Origin: Flavobacterium sp. SUN052 | Lineage (GTDB): Bacteria; Bacteroidota; Bacteroidia; Flavobacteriales; Flavobacteriaceae | NCBI RefSeq assembly: GCF_028867935.1 | Contig: NZ_JAPQNS010000013.1 | Coordinates: 1-64,000 of the forward strand | Reading direction: 5' to 3' | DNA: 64,000 bases | Shown here: in pieces, positions 26,969 to 35,427 of the stretch | Numbering within the stretch: the first letter of the stretch is position 1 | How the letters are laid out: every line of letters begins with the position of its first letter | The notes under the pieces: generated by a model | The model's database searches: none | What the model saw: only the letters and a program-made list of their open reading frames with translations | Told to the model about the DNA's origin: nothing | Made by a program: the position numbers and the translations under genes

Positions 26969-29900
26969 ATGATGCGAATCGCTCGTTTCGGGCTTTCTTT
27001 ACTACTGGCAATCCTCTGTCTGCCACCCCTACAGGCCCAACAGTTTATGCTCCCACCCCCCACCCGGCAAATAAACCAGCCTGTGGTTCCACTATTCAGC
27101 GGCCTCCTAACCGAAGAACAGTTGTTTATGGTCTGGCTTTCGAGTCTGGGGGCAAACCTTTCGTGGGATGGTCAGTCCTTTCGCGAGTTCGACCCGACCA
27201 AACCCGACCGCTACCAACTCTTTCAGCATACCCCTACTGCCCGGGTCTGGATTACCCGGGAGCAGGCAGGCCAGCCCACGCAGCTACTGTATGCCGATTC
27301 GACCACGCGGCGAATGGTCGGTTTGCCCAATTCGAGCCCACTCGTGCGCCACTATCTCCGGGGGCAGGGAATCAACAAAGTGTTCCTCGGCCGTCAGCAC
27401 AAACTCTGGATCAGCTTGCCCGACAAGCGCCTGCTGGGGGTTAATTCGCGTACCCTGGCGGTGGAATACGTACTCACTCCAGAGCCGTTTTATTTGCTGG
27501 AAGAAGCCCCCGACGGCCGACTCTGGTTCAGTACCTCGACGGGGCTCCGTGTCATTGATCCGCGCACCGGGCAAGGGCGTGCTTATCCCTATGACCCTCA
27601 AAAAACGGCGCGTCTGGGTAGTGGTAAAATGATAACAGCTATCCGGGTGCGCGACAATGGCGAGGTGCTACTGGGCCTGGTCAATCAAATCAACCTGCTG
27701 ACCCCTCAGACCGGTGCGATCCGCACCATTAGCCTGCCCCTACCCACTGCTACCAGCCAGATGTGGACCAATGCATTTGTTCCCGATCAGTTGGGAAACG
27801 ACTATTTTTCGGTGGGGCTCATGGTCTGTCGCCTTACCCCCCAGGGTGCCCTGGAACGAATCGACTTTGCCCACCCCGCCGAAAAGGTCATTGCGGTCTA
27901 CATCCCCCCCCGAAACACCGGCATTTCGGATCGATTGTGGGTTAAAGTGGTCAGTAACCGGCTGGACGCCTATGAATTGAAGCGACTGCAGCCGCATTCA
28001 TCCTTCAACGTGCTGGATGTTCTGGTTAACGGTACCCGGCTCATTGAGAATGAGTATAGCCAGGAAAACCGATTTCAGCGGGATACTACCGGCTACCCCA
28101 CCATTCGGATCAGGGAAGGTGATTTCGTACAGGTACGCTTTTCCCCTTTTGCCGATTCCCGACGGACCTTACTTCGGTACAAACTGGATGGCTACAGCCC
28201 CAAGTGGACTACCTATTCCGATTGGGTCGGGGTGGCCACCTACCAGCCGGAGGCCGGTACCTATCAGTTTCTGGTCGACTGGGAAACCCCCCATGGCTGG
28301 CAAAAACAACCGGCTAGTCTGCGTATCGAGGTGCAGCCTATCCTCTGGAAAACGGTCTGGTTCCGGGCCATCGTACTGCTTTTGCTGATGGGGCTGGGGT
28401 ACTGGGTGGTCCGTAATATCAATCGACGACGGCACCTACGGCAGGAGCTGGCTCGCCGGGAGTTTGAAGCGGCCACCCTTCGTCAGTTAGATGAGGTAAA
28501 AAGCCAGTTCTTCGCCAACATCACCCACGAATTTCGAACGCCACTCACCATTATTCTCAATGCCGCCGACCAGTTGGCCGATGAGCCACTGTCGGCTGGT
28601 CGAGCTACTGATCGGTTGGGAGCGATCCGGTATAATGCTCATCAGTTGCTTCGGCTCATCAACGAAACCCTGGATATGGCCAAGCTGGATGCGGGTAAAC
28701 TGGACCATCGCGAACAGCTGGGCGAACCACTAACCTTCGTCCAGCAACTGCTTGATCAGTTTGATGTGTTGGCTCAGCAGAAGCAAATTAAGTTGGCATG
28801 GGGAGGGCAGGTCTCAACTGAACTGTACTGGTTCGATCAGCAGAAGCTGGAGAAAATTGTCTATAACCTGTTGTCGAATGCAGTGAAATTCACGGCGTTG
28901 GGCGGTTCTATTCGGGTCGAAAGCCACTTGACCGGCAATCACCAGCTGGTAATTCGGGTAACTGATTCAGGCATTGGCATACCCACCGATCAGCTGGATC
29001 GTATTTTTGATCGGTTTTACCAGGTTGACTCCTCTTCCACCCGGGCCTATTCGGGTACGGGCCTTGGGCTTGCCCTGGTAAATGAGTTAACCGAATGGCT
29101 GGGAGGCCGGGTTAGCGTGGAAAGCACGGTTGGAAAAGGCAGCCTGTTTACCGTTGAGGTGCCCCTGCGCCCCTATTCGTCATCAGTAATGGCCAATCAA
29201 CAGGCTGTACTTACGGAGTCGGAAGCGAGTGAGGATGCCTCTGCACCGCTGCTGACCAGCAATTCTGTCTGGTCAACAGCCTCTCCCCACATGGGTAGTT
29301 CAACCAGTAAAGACAGCCGGTCGCTCATCCTGGTAGTAGAGGACAATGCGGGTTTACGCCAACAGGTCGTGGACTATCTAGCGACGACCTACGCTGTTAT
29401 CAGTGCCGAGAATGGCCGACTAGGGCTAGCACTGGCCCAGGAGCAAGTACCTGACCTGATTATCAGCGACGTCATGATGCCTGAGATGGATGGGTTTGCG
29501 TTGGTCGAGCAACTGAAAGCCAGCGAGACTACCAGCCACATTCCCATTGTATTACTGACAGCGAAAGCTTCTTTCGATAGTCAGATGAAGGGGTTAGGCA
29601 TTGGTGCTGACGACTATATAAGTAAGCCATTTAACCTGGACGAGCTGGCACTACGGATCGGAAACTGTTTAAGGACGCGGGCGAACTGGCAGCGTTGGTT
29701 AATCAACCGAACGGCTGCTGAGTTACCCCGGGAAGACAGGTCACTGCTAGAGAAAGAAGATCGGTTCATCGCCCGACTGCGGCAGGCAGTTCTAGACCAG
29801 CTGGAAAGCAGTACCCTGGATGTTACCTGGCTGGCCAACCAGGCAAACATGAGTCGTACCCAACTGCATCGTAAATTGACAGCCCTCACCGGTCTCAGTC

Positions 29901-30070
29901 CCAATCGCTTCATTCATCGGGTTCGGCTAGAGAAAGCGACTGAGTTACTGCAGACGGGGGAGTTAAACGTAACGCAAGTGGCTTATGCGGTTGGCTATAG
30001 TTCACCGTCTCACTTTACGAAAGTGTTTCGGGAACAATTGGGTTATGTACCGACGCAACTGAAAGTGTGA
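26969..30070 (+). CDS. Hybrid two-component regulator (sensor, kinase, receiver, AraC)
   Basis: About 1033 residues. A signal segment (FGLSLLLAILCLPPLQAQQ) is followed by a periplasmic region with a few propeller-like repeats and a Y_Y_Y domain (LRYKLDGYSPKWTTYSDW). Next come a membrane helix (about 465-485), HisKA with the H-box FFANITHEFRTPLT, an HATPase (DSGIGIPTDQLDRIFDRF, GTGLGLAL), a receiver (LIISDVMMPEMDGF, with the phospho-Asp near 834) and an AraC domain. The sensor is shorter than the usual two seven-bladed propellers. It is divergent from the beta-helix gene, which it may control; that is inference. Confidence 0.92.
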   Translation: MMRIARFGLSLLLAILCLPPLQAQQFMLPPPTRQINQPVVPLFSGLLTEEQLFMVWLSSLGANLSWDGQSFREFDPTKPDRYQLFQHTPTARVWITREQAGQPTQLLYADSTTRRMVGLPNSSPLVRHYLRGQGINKVFLGRQHKLWISLPDKRLLGVNSRTLAVEYVLTPEPFYLLEEAPDGRLWFSTSTGLRVIDPRTGQGRAYPYDPQKTARLGSGKMITAIRVRDNGEVLLGLVNQINLLTPQTGAIRTISLPLPTATSQMWTNAFVPDQLGNDYFSVGLMVCRLTPQGALERIDFAHPAEKVIAVYIPPRNTGISDRLWVKVVSNRLDAYELKRLQPHSSFNVLDVLVNGTRLIENEYSQENRFQRDTTGYPTIRIREGDFVQVRFSPFADSRRTLLRYKLDGYSPKWTTYSDWVGVATYQPEAGTYQFLVDWETPHGWQKQPASLRIEVQPILWKTVWFRAIVLLLLMGLGYWVVRNINRRRHLRQELARREFEAATLRQLDEVKSQFFANITHEFRTPLTIILNAADQLADEPLSAGRATDRLGAIRYNAHQLLRLINETLDMAKLDAGKLDHREQLGEPLTFVQQLLDQFDVLAQQKQIKLAWGGQVSTELYWFDQQKLEKIVYNLLSNAVKFTALGGSIRVESHLTGNHQLVIRVTDSGIGIPTDQLDRIFDRFYQVDSSSTRAYSGTGLGLALVNELTEWLGGRVSVESTVGKGSLFTVEVPLRPYSSSVMANQQAVLTESEASEDASAPLLTSNSVWSTASPHMGSSTSKDSRSLILVVEDNAGLRQQVVDYLATTYAVISAENGRLGLALAQEQVPDLIISDVMMPEMDGFALVEQLKASETTSHIPIVLLTAKASFDSQMKGLGIGADDYISKPFNLDELALRIGNCLRTRANWQRWLINRTAAELPREDRSLLEKEDRFIARLRQAVLDQLESSTLDVTWLANQANMSRTQLHRKLTALTGLSPNRFIHRVRLEKATELLQTGELNVTQVAYAVGYSSPSHFTKVFREQLGYVPTQLKV

Positions 30071-30366
30071 TTAATTCTCTCTTTCAAGGGGATACTGTTG
30101 GAATAATGGTTGCAATTGAGTCTAAACATATCTCCCAGAACTAGCAAGAGATTGTCCGATAAAACCCAACTATCCCAAAATAAGTAATCAAGATAGCGAG
30201 TAGAGACACATTTTCACAACTGTTAAACGTGCGTTTATGATTTGTAACAAAGCTGTACCACTTGCTGCTAGTCTTCGTTTCTCCATCTAAAAACGAATAG
30301 ATAGTTGTCGTGTAGAGACCAGTCGCTCTTATGCAGCGCCGACTCATTTAGCCTTCAGCCGTTTAC
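30071..30366. other. Non-coding gap before the IS3 element
   Basis: About 296 bp after the hybrid regulator and before the inserted IS. No gene, hairpin with T-run or repeat was recognised. Confidence 0.4.
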
Positions 30367-30452
30367 TGTACGTCGTCAAGTAAAAGTGGACAAATGGGGT
30401 GGAAATGGGAAGAGACAATTCAGTAAATTGTTTCACTCTTTTCCCCTTGGTT

Positions 30453-30839
30453 ATGTCCAATTCAACCAAAAAAGCGCCCAGCCGATCCAAAACGGCTCAA
30501 CCAACACCGGCTTTATCAATCATCAAAGACATTCACCGGCAAACCCGACGACAATACACCGCTGAAGAAAAAATCCGGATCGTTCTGGAAGGCTTGCAAG
30601 GCGAACAGTCAGTGGCCGAAATCTGCCGCCGGGAAGGACTCAATACCAATATCTATTACCGCTGGAGCAAAGAATTTCTCGAAGCGGGTAAAAAACGTCT
30701 GGCCGGTGATACAACCCGCGAAGCCACTGCGCCCGAAGTGCAATCCATCAAGGCCGAAAATGAAGCCCTCAAACAACTAGTGGCCGAACTGAGCCTGGAG
30801 AATAGGGTATTAAAAAAAAGCCTTAGAGCCGACGACTAA
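30453..30839 (+). CDS. IS3-family transposase OrfA
   Basis: 128 residues with a helix-turn-helix (RRQYTAEEKIRIVLEGLQGEQSVAEICRREGLNTNIYYRW) followed by a coiled-coil (IKAENEALKQLVAELSLENRVLKKSL), the standard OrfA layout used for end recognition and dimerisation. The ATG at 30453 is chosen over the frame start at 30399 because the upstream residues do not belong to the family. orfB begins 31 bp downstream. Confidence 0.85.
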   Translation: MSNSTKKAPSRSKTAQPTPALSIIKDIHRQTRRQYTAEEKIRIVLEGLQGEQSVAEICRREGLNTNIYYRWSKEFLEAGKKRLAGDTTREATAPEVQSIKAENEALKQLVAELSLENRVLKKSLRADD

Positions 30840-30870
30840 TCCCTATCACCACATGACTTAGTCCGAGAAA

Positions 30871-31843
30871 ATGGAAATCATCACCTTAGTCGAACAGTCA
30901 AGCCTGAGTGTGAAAGCCACCTTGCGGGAGTTAGGCATTAACCGATCCACCTTTTATCAATGGTATAAACGGTATCTGAGCGATGGCTACGAGGGGTTGG
31001 CGGATCAACCCTATCAACGAACCAGTGGCTGGAACCAATTGCCACCGACTGAAAAAAGCCGAATTGTTGAGCTAGCCTTAGAACGGCCGGATCTTTCCAG
31101 CCGCGAATTATCATGCTATATCGTTGATAATGAGGGGTGACGGTCCGCCGCTGCGGTTTGTGTCGGAGTCGACGGTCTACCGTATCCTCAAAAGCCAGGG
31201 CTTGGTGACTACGCCAGCTTATCGGTTACTGGAAGCGGCTGATCACTTCTATAACCCCACTACGGCCCCTAACCAACTCTGGCAGACCGATTTTACCTAT
31301 TTCAAGATCAAGCAGTGGGGCTGGTATTATCTCTCGACCGTACTGGATGACTACTCACGGTACATCCTGGCCTGGGAGTTATGTCCGGGAATGCAGGCGG
31401 TGGATGTGGAGCGAACGGTGCAAGCGGACCTGCAAGCCAGCAGTCTGAAAGAGGGTCAACGCCCCCGCATCTTATCCGACAATGGGTCGGCTTACGTATC
31501 GGGGCATCTAAAGGCGTATTTGAAAGGCAAAGGCATGGAGCATATTCGTTGCGCCCCCTATCATCCCATGACCCAAGGCAAAATTGAGCGCTATCACCGG
31601 TCGATGAAAAACGTGCTGCTGCTGGAACACTATTATAGTCCTGATGAACTGATGAGTCGGCTGACGGAGTGGGTAGCCTATTATAATCACCAACGTTACC
31701 ATGAGTCACTGGAAAACGTACGGCCAGCGGATATGTACTGGGGTCGTCAAGATCAGATATTGGCAAAGCGGCACCAAATCAAGCAGTCGTCGCTGTTAAA
31801 ACGGCGGAAAAGTCATATTTTTCAGCGCGTTCAAAGTGGTTAA
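30871..31843 (+). pseudogene. IS3-family transposase OrfB, interrupted by a 16-bp insertion
   Basis: The first part (MEIITLVEQSSLSVKATLRELGINRSTFYQWYKRY... to LSSRELSCYIVDNEG) runs into a stop. The second part resumes in another frame with VSESTVYRILKSQGLVTTPAYR. It carries the integrase core: WQTDFTYFKIKQWGWYYLSTVLDDYSRYILAW, ILSDNGSAYVSGHL and QGKIERYHRSMK. Deleting exactly the 16 bp at 31139-31154 joins the parts as DNEGWFVSESTVYR, matching the family. The enzyme is otherwise complete. Confidence 0.85.
31139..31154 (+). other. 16-bp insertion breaking the IS3 transposase
   Basis: The inserted sequence is GACGGTCCGCCGCTGC. Its removal restores the reading frame and the family sequence. It matches 14 of 16 bases of the insertion at 43764-43779 in an unrelated transposase, in the same orientation on this strand. 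Confidence 0.75.
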
Positions 31844-31906
31844 AACCCTCTCTTCTCTTTTCACCCGCAACTGTCCACTTTTGTTTGACGACATACAAAG
31901 GCGGAT

Positions 31907-32101
31907 TTAAAAAGAGATATCGTGATTATATTTTAGGCACGGCTTCGGCTTTGCCTTTTTGTTGTTAACAACGGCACTTTCCTCGCATATGCTGCCTGTG
32001 CGGTAGAGGGGCTCCCCCATAAGTTGATTGCCTAGTTGGTCATTTTGCAACATTTGTGTGTAATTTTTGCCACTATTTGAGTCGTTTTCGTTCATAGCCA
32101 T
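31907..32101 (-). CDS. Small hypothetical protein
   Basis: 64 codons, polar and Asn/Lys-rich (MNENDSNSGKNYTQMLQNDQLGNQLMG...). No domain is recognised. It is divergent from the YtxH-like gene and next to the IS3 end. Gene status is uncertain. Confidence 0.3.
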   Translation of the reverse strand: MAMNENDSNSGKNYTQMLQNDQLGNQLMGEPLYRTGSICEESAVVNNKKAKPKPCLKYNHDISF

Positions 32102-32195
32102 TTCATTTCCATCTGTAAGTCAGAAGATTAGCTTTATCAGTCTTCTTGGCATGAATTTTATTACTTAGTTGTTATTACCAACATTCAATGCGACC

Positions 32196-32477
32196 ATGAA
32201 AATTGATAAATTACTGAGTTCAGAGAGAGATTTTGCCGGTGGCACCTTTATAGCTGGCCTGTTTGCAGGCGTATTGACAGGCTTAGCGGTTGGCATATTA
32301 CTTGCGCCGGAATCTGGCACAAAGACCAGAAAAAGAATGAAGCGCATGCTTGATAAGCAGGCAAAGAATGTCCAGCGCAAATTAGATGCCGCTAAAAAAG
32401 ATGCTCAAGACACGCTAGATCAAGCTACCAAACAGGCTAACGGAACGTTTGATAAAATCAAGAGTGCTATTAGTTAA
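32196..32477 (+). CDS. YtxH-domain protein
   Basis: 93 residues. One glycine-rich membrane helix (FIAGLFAGVLTGLAVGILLAPESG) is followed by TRKRMKR and a long charged, Ala/Lys-rich helix (VQRKLDAAKKDAQDTLDQATKQANGTFDKI). This is the YtxH pattern: a small membrane-anchored protein often linked to envelope or general stress. The ATG at 32196 puts the helix at the expected place; an earlier start at 32169 is possible. A strong terminator follows. Confidence 0.8.
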   Translation: MKIDKLLSSERDFAGGTFIAGLFAGVLTGLAVGILLAPESGTKTRKRMKRMLDKQAKNVQRKLDAAKKDAQDTLDQATKQANGTFDKIKSAIS

Positions 32478-32522
32478 AGCACGATTCAGTGGAATTAGTC
32501 ACTTATTCAACCTCTTTACAAG

Positions 32523-32552
32523 AAATCCCCGGCTTTTAAAAGCCGGGGATTT
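32523..32552 (+). terminator. Rho-independent terminator of the YtxH gene
   Basis: A perfect 30-bp palindrome (AAATCCCCGGCTTTT and its complement) is followed by CGCTTTTTAC, 45 bp past the stop. Confidence 0.9.
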
Positions 32553-32678
32553 CGCTTTTTACAGTTGATAGTGTCTTTGATGTGGGTGATTTAAACTTCC
32601 TCTATTTCTATCGTTGTGGAGACTGTTTTGAAGCCATGAGTGAGTATTTCGAAGCAAAAACGGCTCAGCGTCACTTTA

Positions 32679-32798
32679 GATACTGTTGGCGAATTCATTT
32701 TGTGAACGGAAACAGGAAGTTTGTTAAGTAGTTTACCCCTGATTGCTTACGAGCCACGACTCGATCAGTAGCTTTAGGACGAATTCGCCAACAGTATC
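32679..32798. mobile_element. 120-bp miniature element with IS1182-type ends
   Basis: Both ends carry the exact 18-bp word GATACTGTTGGCGAATTC in inverted orientation. The same word forms the ends of the IS1182-type element at 42542-44292. The interior is non-coding. No target duplication is seen, so two separate end fragments remain possible. Confidence 0.65.
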
Positions 32799-32926
32799 CC
32801 GTTGGAACGAGAACCCCAATAATGGCTCAACTCAACAGTTCATCGCCAAACGATATGGGACCACGAAGCAGAATCTGGCGAACTGGTTAAAGAGAAACAA
32901 CCTGCAACGGGCCCGGTCAGGAAGGG

Positions 32927-32962
32927 CTATTTGATATCTGGCCCGCTTTGGTACTTGCAACC
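32927..32962. repeat. Solo copy of the 36-bp terminal repeat
   Basis: It differs at only a few positions from the right end of the element at 34335-34542 (core GCCCGCTTTGGTACTTGCAA). It ends just before the stop codon of the glycine-rich protein gene. A short helix-turn-helix-like frame (residues TTKQNLANWLKRNN, about 32800-32934) lies to its left and may be what remains of the element. Confidence 0.65.
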
Positions 32963-32963
32963 A

Positions 32964-34172
32964 CTATGGGGCTATTCCTCTCACGCGTAGTACGCAACCA
33001 TTAGCGCCGGTCGCCCTAATTAAATAAGGGCCCGATTGGTTAATGAGGAAGGCTCCCGTTTGGTTAATTTCGGTTCTGCGGATCTGGTAACCGTTAATAT
33101 TCTCTGTCTCTCGCTCTCGCTCATAGAGCACTCCTCCGAACAACTGCACGGATAAGCCATTGGGTGTAGGTGCGGCAAAGGAAGTAATAGCAAGCGGACA
33201 AACGGTGAGGACGACCAAGCCATTGGCTGAATTTGCACCTGCGATGTTGGTTTGTTCATCGCCCGCGTTGTACGAGCCACCACCCCCGCCGACACTCCCC
33301 GTTACCGAACCTACAGATGTAAGGCGAAAGCCACCGGATGCCCCACCGGAGTAGCCGCCGCCGCCCCCACCAGTAAAGAGATTACTACCGGCACCTCCAC
33401 CCCCAAATCCACCTAGTGAGCTATTGGAACCATCATCCCCTCCCAGTCCTCCGTTAATGAACCCTTTTCCACCTCCACCAATCGCAGTAGTCAAACTCCC
33501 GTTGGCTCCGTTTGTTAGCAAGCCTCCACCTCCACTGGAGCCAATAATATTTGTTGCACCGCCACCCGTGCCACCTGAACCACCACTTGCCATAGCGGTC
33601 GTGCCGCCATTTTGGCCCACCTGTCCGTGCTTTTGATCTGAATCAAGACCATTACTGCCACCACCCCCACCGCCAGCTATAACTAATGGGTTATTGTTTA
33701 TATCTGTCACAAAGGAGCCCCCTCCGCCTCCGTTACCGTTTCTCCCAGTTTGTCCCACCAGAATCTTAAGCTGCTGACCAGGCGTGACATCAACAGTGCC
33801 GATAATAATGGCTCCTTTGCCCGGACTGCGGGTTGGGTTAGAACTGGGGCCTCCTTCGGCACCACGTGCCTCAATCGTCAACGAGTAGACATCCGTTGGC
33901 ACCGTGTAGATGGTAATGTTGGTGCCAGAGAAGGGAAATGTTGTGGAGCTAACAGCCGCAACACGGGCCATACCAGCAGCATTTGTGGTCGGCTTGGTGG
34001 GCGTATTGGAAACCGCCTTTTGTGCAGGCACAGGTTGCACTGACTGAGGGCTTTGAGATTTGCTAGACCAATATTCAGGGTCTGACTTGTCAATGATCGT
34101 CTGCGCTTGACCTAAGAGGGATAGAGTTAACGACGCTAATAGGGTAAGAGTGAAAGCGTAGCGTTGTTTCAT
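32964..34172 (-). CDS. Glycine-rich exported protein
   Basis: 402 residues with a signal peptide (MKQRYAFTLTLLASLTLSLLGQAQ). The central region is the glycine-rich receptor-type domain (IYTVPTDVYSLTIEARGAEGG, then many GGGGGG blocks with ASGGSGGTGGGATNI). The C-terminal part (NINGYQIRRTEINQTGAFLINQSGPYLIRATGANGCV) resembles an extracellular beta domain. There is no type IX tail. It is probably a cell-surface or secreted structural protein. Copies of the same 36-bp terminal repeat flank the gene on both sides. Confidence 0.75.
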   Translation of the reverse strand: MKQRYAFTLTLLASLTLSLLGQAQTIIDKSDPEYWSSKSQSPQSVQPVPAQKAVSNTPTKPTTNAAGMARVAAVSSTTFPFSGTNITIYTVPTDVYSLTIEARGAEGGPSSNPTRSPGKGAIIIGTVDVTPGQQLKILVGQTGRNGNGGGGGSFVTDINNNPLVIAGGGGGGSNGLDSDQKHGQVGQNGGTTAMASGGSGGTGGGATNIIGSSGGGGLLTNGANGSLTTAIGGGGKGFINGGLGGDDGSNSSLGGFGGGGAGSNLFTGGGGGGYSGGASGGFRLTSVGSVTGSVGGGGGSYNAGDEQTNIAGANSANGLVVLTVCPLAITSFAAPTPNGLSVQLFGGVLYERERETENINGYQIRRTEINQTGAFLINQSGPYLIRATGANGCVLRVRGIAP

Positions 34173-34334
34173 AAATCAGTAAAGGGATTAAGTAAGGAAT
34201 TTCGCTACAAATTAGGAGTAGGAATTTTATCTAAAATTAAAACCGGGTCATATTGGCTTTATATTTTCCTGGATTGTGCTAATCTGGCTAGATGCCGAAA
34301 CAAGATTGCATTTTACCTAAAGTAGTCGGAAGTA

Positions 34335-34542
34335 GGTTGCAACTACCAAAGCGGGCCAAATATCAAATAGCTCGCTTTGAATCAAATGAAAAGGGATAAA
34401 ACAGATTTAAAATAGCCCTTTTGGTCAACTGAAACTGTATGCTTTCGTTTGACAATAGGGCAAACCAAAAGGGCGGTTTATGATTGTCAATCAATGCTTT
34501 ACATTTCTATTTGAAATCTGGCCCGCTTTGGTAGTTGCAACC
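34335..34542. mobile_element. 208-bp miniature element with 36-bp terminal inverted repeats
   Basis: The ends at 34335-34370 and 34507-34542 are inverted copies with two mismatches, starting GGTTGCAACTACCAAAGCGG. The interior has no gene. A solo end lies at 32927 and a decayed relative may lie at 12246. The parent transposase is not in the window. Confidence 0.8.
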
Positions 34543-34593
34543 GCTAACCCCAGTTTTTTTTATGCTCTCCATAATTTGAGAGTAGAACCAATA

Positions 34594-35022
34594 CTACTGA
34601 TTAAAAGCTAGTAGGAAGTAGGGGCCGGAAGAGTCTTCCGCTTCATGAACAGGAGACCACCCTTGTGAATAATAAAATAGTAATGCTTTCTTATTGGCTG
34701 ACTGGCATTTAAGGGTAGCCGGTCGTCCTATTTCGTTCAAGCAAGCTTGTAAAAGCGATTTACCCACGCCCTTCCCGATAAAAAGTGGATCGACAAAAAG
34801 AGAATGAATGAAATTGTCGGGTGGCCACCAGGCAATAAAACCAATTGGCTTATGTTGGCTTATGGCTACGAAAACCTGTTCGTCTTGAGTTTCTTGATCA
34901 AAATCCAGTAGTTCAAACTCAGCTGAGTTTACCCATGGAAAAGCCACTTGGCGTGCTTGCAGATAAATACGTCTAAGGTCTGGGATATGTTGGGGAACAA
35001 GTTTAGTTATCGGCCAACTCAT
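34594..35022 (-). CDS. GNAT-family N-acetyltransferase
   Basis: 142 residues with the GNAT fold. The core is FVAISQHKPIGFIAWWPPDNFIHSLFVDPLFIGKGVGKSLLQACL, where the V-x5-G-x-G-x-G/S segment binds acetyl-CoA; a later LKCQSANKKALLFYYSQGW is the usual C-terminal motif. It transfers an acetyl group to an amine on a small molecule or protein; the target is unknown. It is a single-gene unit. Confidence 0.88.
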   Translation of the reverse strand: MSWPITKLVPQHIPDLRRIYLQARQVAFPWVNSAEFELLDFDQETQDEQVFVAISQHKPIGFIAWWPPDNFIHSLFVDPLFIGKGVGKSLLQACLNEIGRPATLKCQSANKKALLFYYSQGWSPVHEAEDSSGPYFLLAFNQ

Positions 35023-35156
35023 AAGCTGTTATAAAAGTGGATTCTAGGGATGGTTTAAACGTAGTCAACCTATCTTTACTAACGATTTTAGTTCTGTTTG
35101 CATACGTGTCTTTACAAAGTAACATTGACAGTTAGCAGACAGATCTATGAGAGCAT

Positions 35157-35283
35157 AAAAAAACCTGGGGTTAGCCCATTGAGTAAATGTTGATTTGGGC
35201 GATGGGGTCTCGTTCACGCCGTGCCATGATGCCTAGAACTTTCCGCAGAGGCACGAATACTGCATTTCACCCCAGGCTTTTTT
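35157..35283. ncRNA. Candidate structured RNA or two-way terminator
   Basis: CCTGGGGT (35164-35171) pairs perfectly with ACCCCAGG (35269-35276). T-runs lie just outside on both strands (seven on the minus strand, six on the plus). Inside are further stems GTGCC/GGCAC and GCCCA/TGGGC, giving a three-way-junction shape of about 115 nt. The strand and identity are not known. A simple bidirectional terminator would not need such a long structured interior. Confidence 0.4.
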
Positions 35284-35427
35284 ATGTTCTCCTAATCTGC
35301 TTCCTCGCCAGATTCAGCTGTGACGGCAGAAGGCTTCTTGCTAAAGCTGTTTTTGTTGGCACTCACCATCAATAGATGTGTTGAAGAATGACTAGCTCGC
35401 AAGGTAAATTAACGATTAATAAAATCT

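Larger units (their letters stand above)
30367..31897 (+). mobile_element. IS3-family insertion sequence (1531 bp), inactivated
   Basis: The ends match as inverted repeats of about 26 bp: TGTACGTCGTCAAGTAAAAG at the left and, read on the other strand, TGTATGTCGTCAAACAAAAG at the right, both continuing into TGGACA. It contains orfA and an orfB broken by a 16-bp insertion. No target duplication could be read from the flanks. Confidence 0.8.

Noticed and set aside
33424..33636. Proline-rich frame opposite the glycine-rich gene
   Set aside because: It is the complement of glycine codons and has no independent signal.
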